Below, in pieces: positions 61,429-64,000 of a stretch of DNA of 64,000 nucleotides. The translations under genes were made by a program, and so were the position numbers. The stretch is from contig NW_006281110.1 in the NCBI RefSeq assembly GCF_000203795.2, positions 211,854 through 275,853 of the forward strand, given 5' to 3'. How positions within the stretch are numbered: position 1 is the stretch's first letter; every line of letters starts with the position of its first letter. Below the pieces are notes generated by a model, which was not told where the DNA came from, did not search any database, and saw only the letters and a list, made by a program, of their open reading frames with translations. This stretch comes from Batrachochytrium dendrobatidis JAM81 (lineage: Eukaryota; Chytridiomycota; Chytridiomycetes; Rhizophydiales).

Positions 61429-61756
61429 TGGTTTAAATGCAAAGACCTCGCCTCTACAGATTGTTATGTATTGACCATGTGCTGAAACGTATTGGATGAG
61501 ATTCAACTTTTCTATTAGATGCAAGGTGGATCCGATGTGGACATAACGAACCACTTTGTTTAGTACGGTGGATGAATCAATAAGAATGAACCATTTTTAA
61601 CCGTTTGCTTTAGCATTTCAACTTATTTTTGCAGCAGAATGCATTGTCGTTGCGAGTTTAAAAAGGATATTTAGAAACAGTCAGATAGTGCTAAAATAAA
61701 CAAAACTAACAAAAACAAATCCGTTTATTTGATTTGTATAGCTAGTAGAGTCTATC
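61429..61756. other. Convergent spacer, DBF4 / BZW-like
   Basis: A 328-bp spacer between 3' ends of converging genes. AT-rich; nothing else seen. Confidence 0.5.
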
Positions 61757-63869
61757 CTACTCTTCATCGCTATCATCCTCATCAGCCTCCTTTAGCCAAT
61801 TGACAAAAGGTTCCATCTGTTTGAGAAAAACAGTTTTTCCTTGAGGTGCAACACCTTTTTCAAACCAGTAAAGAATGCCAGACTCGGAAACAACGTCGTG
61901 CTTGTACAAGTTCTGAACCACAGCACGGTAGTGCTTCATCAGACGCGACTCGTTATGGAAATAAACTTGTATCTTGGTCAAAAGAGCAATCTCGGTTTTT
62001 GGCGAGGTACAAAACTGGACAAGAAGTGGTGACCATAGCTACACGAATAAAGATAGGCCAGAGCGTAGTCGGTATGAAACAGTAGTTAGCATCCTAAATA
62101 CAATCATGGCTGAAAACCGGCATATTAAATACATCAACCGTATTTACCGTAACAGTCTTGATGGCAAGTGTTTCAATTTGGTCTCCTCTAGAGCTCCAAT
62201 CAACAGAATCCATTAATCCATCCCAAACAATGGCCATTGTTTCTTGCTCATTCCATTTGTTGACAGCCATTAGTTGCTTAATATGCGTCGCAATCTTGGC
62301 AGATGCTGCAGCATCTGCAGTATGAGAGGCAGCAAAAAGATCCTTGAGTCCTTGACGGGTCATTTCCTTGACAACTGCCTGTTTCTGCTTGACCAAAAAA
62401 TCCGCAATTTTGTTTAGTTTGGCATTCTCAAAGTGCTCAGCCATGTCACGATCTTTGCGTTTGGATTCGGGGAAGAATTCGGGCATCTTGGCATCCATTC
62501 CAGACTTGCGCATAGCAGTAATAAGATGGTCCATGGACTGTTCTTGAATGTATGCTTCGAGAGCGATAGTCAAAAATCGAAGAGTTTTTCCTGTTTAGAG
62601 TGGTATACATAAGATAAAGCTTGTTAATTCATAGCAAATGGCTTGATCTGAGCATTTTTAAAAAGTATATTGAAACACTAGTAGCTAATCAACGCACTAA
62701 CCATCATTGACAATGTGTTCCTTGACAGTGTTTCCGAGCACAGTCAGCGGAAGAGTGCCATTGGCAGTAAGGATACCAACACTGGTAGCAAGCTTGTCTG
62801 CATCATCTCCAAACTTGTGAATATATTGCAATAAATGTGACAGAGTTTCTTCCAGCTTTCGTGGAATGTACTTTAGACGACGGGCGAGCTTGCTGAATTA
62901 GAGTTTTTAACTGTTAGGAACCCAAATAGCTCATTTTCTAGACAAGCCTGGAAACACGCAGCAATAAGCCGTGATCAAGATATGCAACAATGATGCCAAC
63001 TCACGTTAAAATATTAGCTCTGGCTTTGACTTCAGCGGTAGTTGTGGCAGCAAAGATACTGAACGGATTAGGATGATCGCCCAATTCAATAACACCTCCA
63101 GGGGCTAAAATACATGTAAAACATAAATAATTGTATCCAATCAATTGGCACAGTTCAGTCGAATGTCATACCAACAAGACCACCGGTTAAAAAAAGCTCA
63201 AAAAAGGCTTCGGCGTATCGCTTGATATCAAGCTTAGCATCATTGGCCTCGATTACTTCAGCATAATGATCAATCTCGGTAGATTCTGTTGGAATTAGTG
63301 CCAAGAATTGCTCACGAAAGACTTCTGGTTCATATTTTTGAACAGCTTCACGCTAGAATGATTGAAAGTCAGAGTTAGGCTGTGATTCAGAGTGAATGGA
63401 GACTTGATACAGAATAGAATAAGACTGGATAAATTTGGTATTTGCATCATTTGATTGCTGGTAAATACATGAGCATTCAAGATCGACCTGCAGTAACAAA
63501 AGTGCCAGCGAGATTGGTCAACACATTCAATACTAGCGCATTCAACAGACATGACTCTGACAACACAATCGGTAAGAACTTTAATGTAACCAATAACCCA
63601 CTGTGATTTTATGGTTCAAGGCAGCCCAGACTGGGACCGAAATAAAACCAAGAGCACGTATGGATAACAAAGTCGATAAGAATATTGCCCTCGATATATT
63701 TATTATTGTACCACTTGATTGAATGGCAATTCAGCTACAATATTAAATTGAAACAGCGATTCGTTTGTTTCTGGCTTACCTTGCGCTGTTTGAGTTTGAA
63801 CTGGCCTTGAGGAGGTTGTTGTTGGGGTTTCTGCTGCGGAGCGGGCGAGGGTTGTTGAGCAAAGTTCAT
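61757..63869 (-). CDS. eIF5-mimic protein (BZW1/BZW2, 5MP) with W2 domain
   Basis: Translation regulator that competes with eIF5 for eIF2 and eIF3 through a C-terminal W2 HEAT domain. Exon 1 from the ATG at 63869: MNFAQQPSPAPQQKPQQQPP then QGQFKLKQRK, equivalent to the animal TGQRFKTRKR start. Next exons: EAVQKYEPEVFREQFLALIP, DIKRYAEAFFELFLTGGLVA then PGGVIELGDHPNPFSIFAAT, LARRLKYIPRKLEETLSHLL, ILTANGTLPLTVLGNTVKEH. Then the exon 62579-62140 (ITAMRKSGMDAKMPEFFPES, LVKQKQAVVKEMTRQGLKDL) and the last exon, LWSPLLVQFCTSPKTEIALL then TKIQVYFHNESRL, with ILYWFEKGVAPQGKTVFLKQ and an acidic end ADEDDSDEE. These are the BZW blocks in order, including the terminal aromatic/acidic boxes. No GTPase-activating zinc domain of true eIF5 is present. 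Confidence 0.9.
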
Positions 63870-64000
63870 GAAACAAAAAGTGTGGTTTGTAAACCGCTTG
63901 TTGAAAAAGTCTGGCTAGAGTCTGCTGTAGGTCTTGCAGGTGGATTGGGTCTGCCTAACGTAGACTTCTGGTCGTTTCTAGTAAATCTCGTTTTATCGGA

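Overview
The window is nuclear DNA from a flagellated, early-diverging fungus, most likely a chytrid of the Rhizophydiales, perhaps Batrachochytrium or a relative. The genes have many short GT-AG introns and AT-rich spacers. Three things point to a zoosporic fungus: a centriole/flagellum gene (HYLS1), several gene families that Dikarya yeasts generally lack (Abraxas, BZW/5MP, an SRF-like MADS factor), and secreted proteins of chytrid type (M36 fungalysin, GPI-anchored chitin deacetylase). The genus is an inference; no species-diagnostic marker was found.

Layout. 1-20 kb: 3' part of a WRAP53/TCAB1 WD40 protein (+), PAS kinase (-), OGFOD1/Tpa1 prolyl hydroxylase (+), Abraxas-like MPN protein (-), an unrecognised gene (-) head-to-head with pyroglutamyl peptidase (+), Mediator MED25 (+), HYLS1 (-), CTU1/NCS6 tRNA thiolase (-) and chitin deacetylase (-). 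20-25.6 kb is gene-poor, with an M36 metalloprotease (+) and a 56-residue secreted peptide gene too short for ordinary ORF calling (-). 25.6-35.4 kb: RAD17 (-) and a very large ankyrin protein of Hos4 type (-). 35.4-37 kb is a repeat-rich spacer. 37-47.5 kb: SRF/Mcm1 MADS factor, a small membrane protein, CDK7 (all +), mitochondrial uL6 (-), Rab6 (+) and a CTDSPL2-type phosphatase (+). 47.5-64 kb: Gup1 MBOAT (-), glycine decarboxylase (-), a Cyc2-like oxidoreductase (-), DBF4 (+) and an eIF5-mimic W2 protein (-).

Most genes are housekeeping and do not form an operon-like system. Several act in shared processes: MED25, CDK7 and the CTD-type phosphatase in RNA polymerase II control; RAD17, DBF4 and possibly Abraxas in replication and damage checkpoints; OGFOD1, CTU1 and 5MP in translation.

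The most notable structure is non-coding. A degenerate family of short repeats recurs in many of the spacers. Copies end in a shared terminal motif close to TTACGTGAATACGACTGTAA. The best copy (35642-36262) has this motif inverted at both ends, as a miniature inverted-repeat transposable element would. One 232-bp stretch of the family is present twice, 14 kb apart, with only two differences. One copy end supplies the start codon of the MADS gene, and another copy accounts for a spurious 112-codon ORF. Perfect palindromes lie beside one copy and inside the MADS-box intron.
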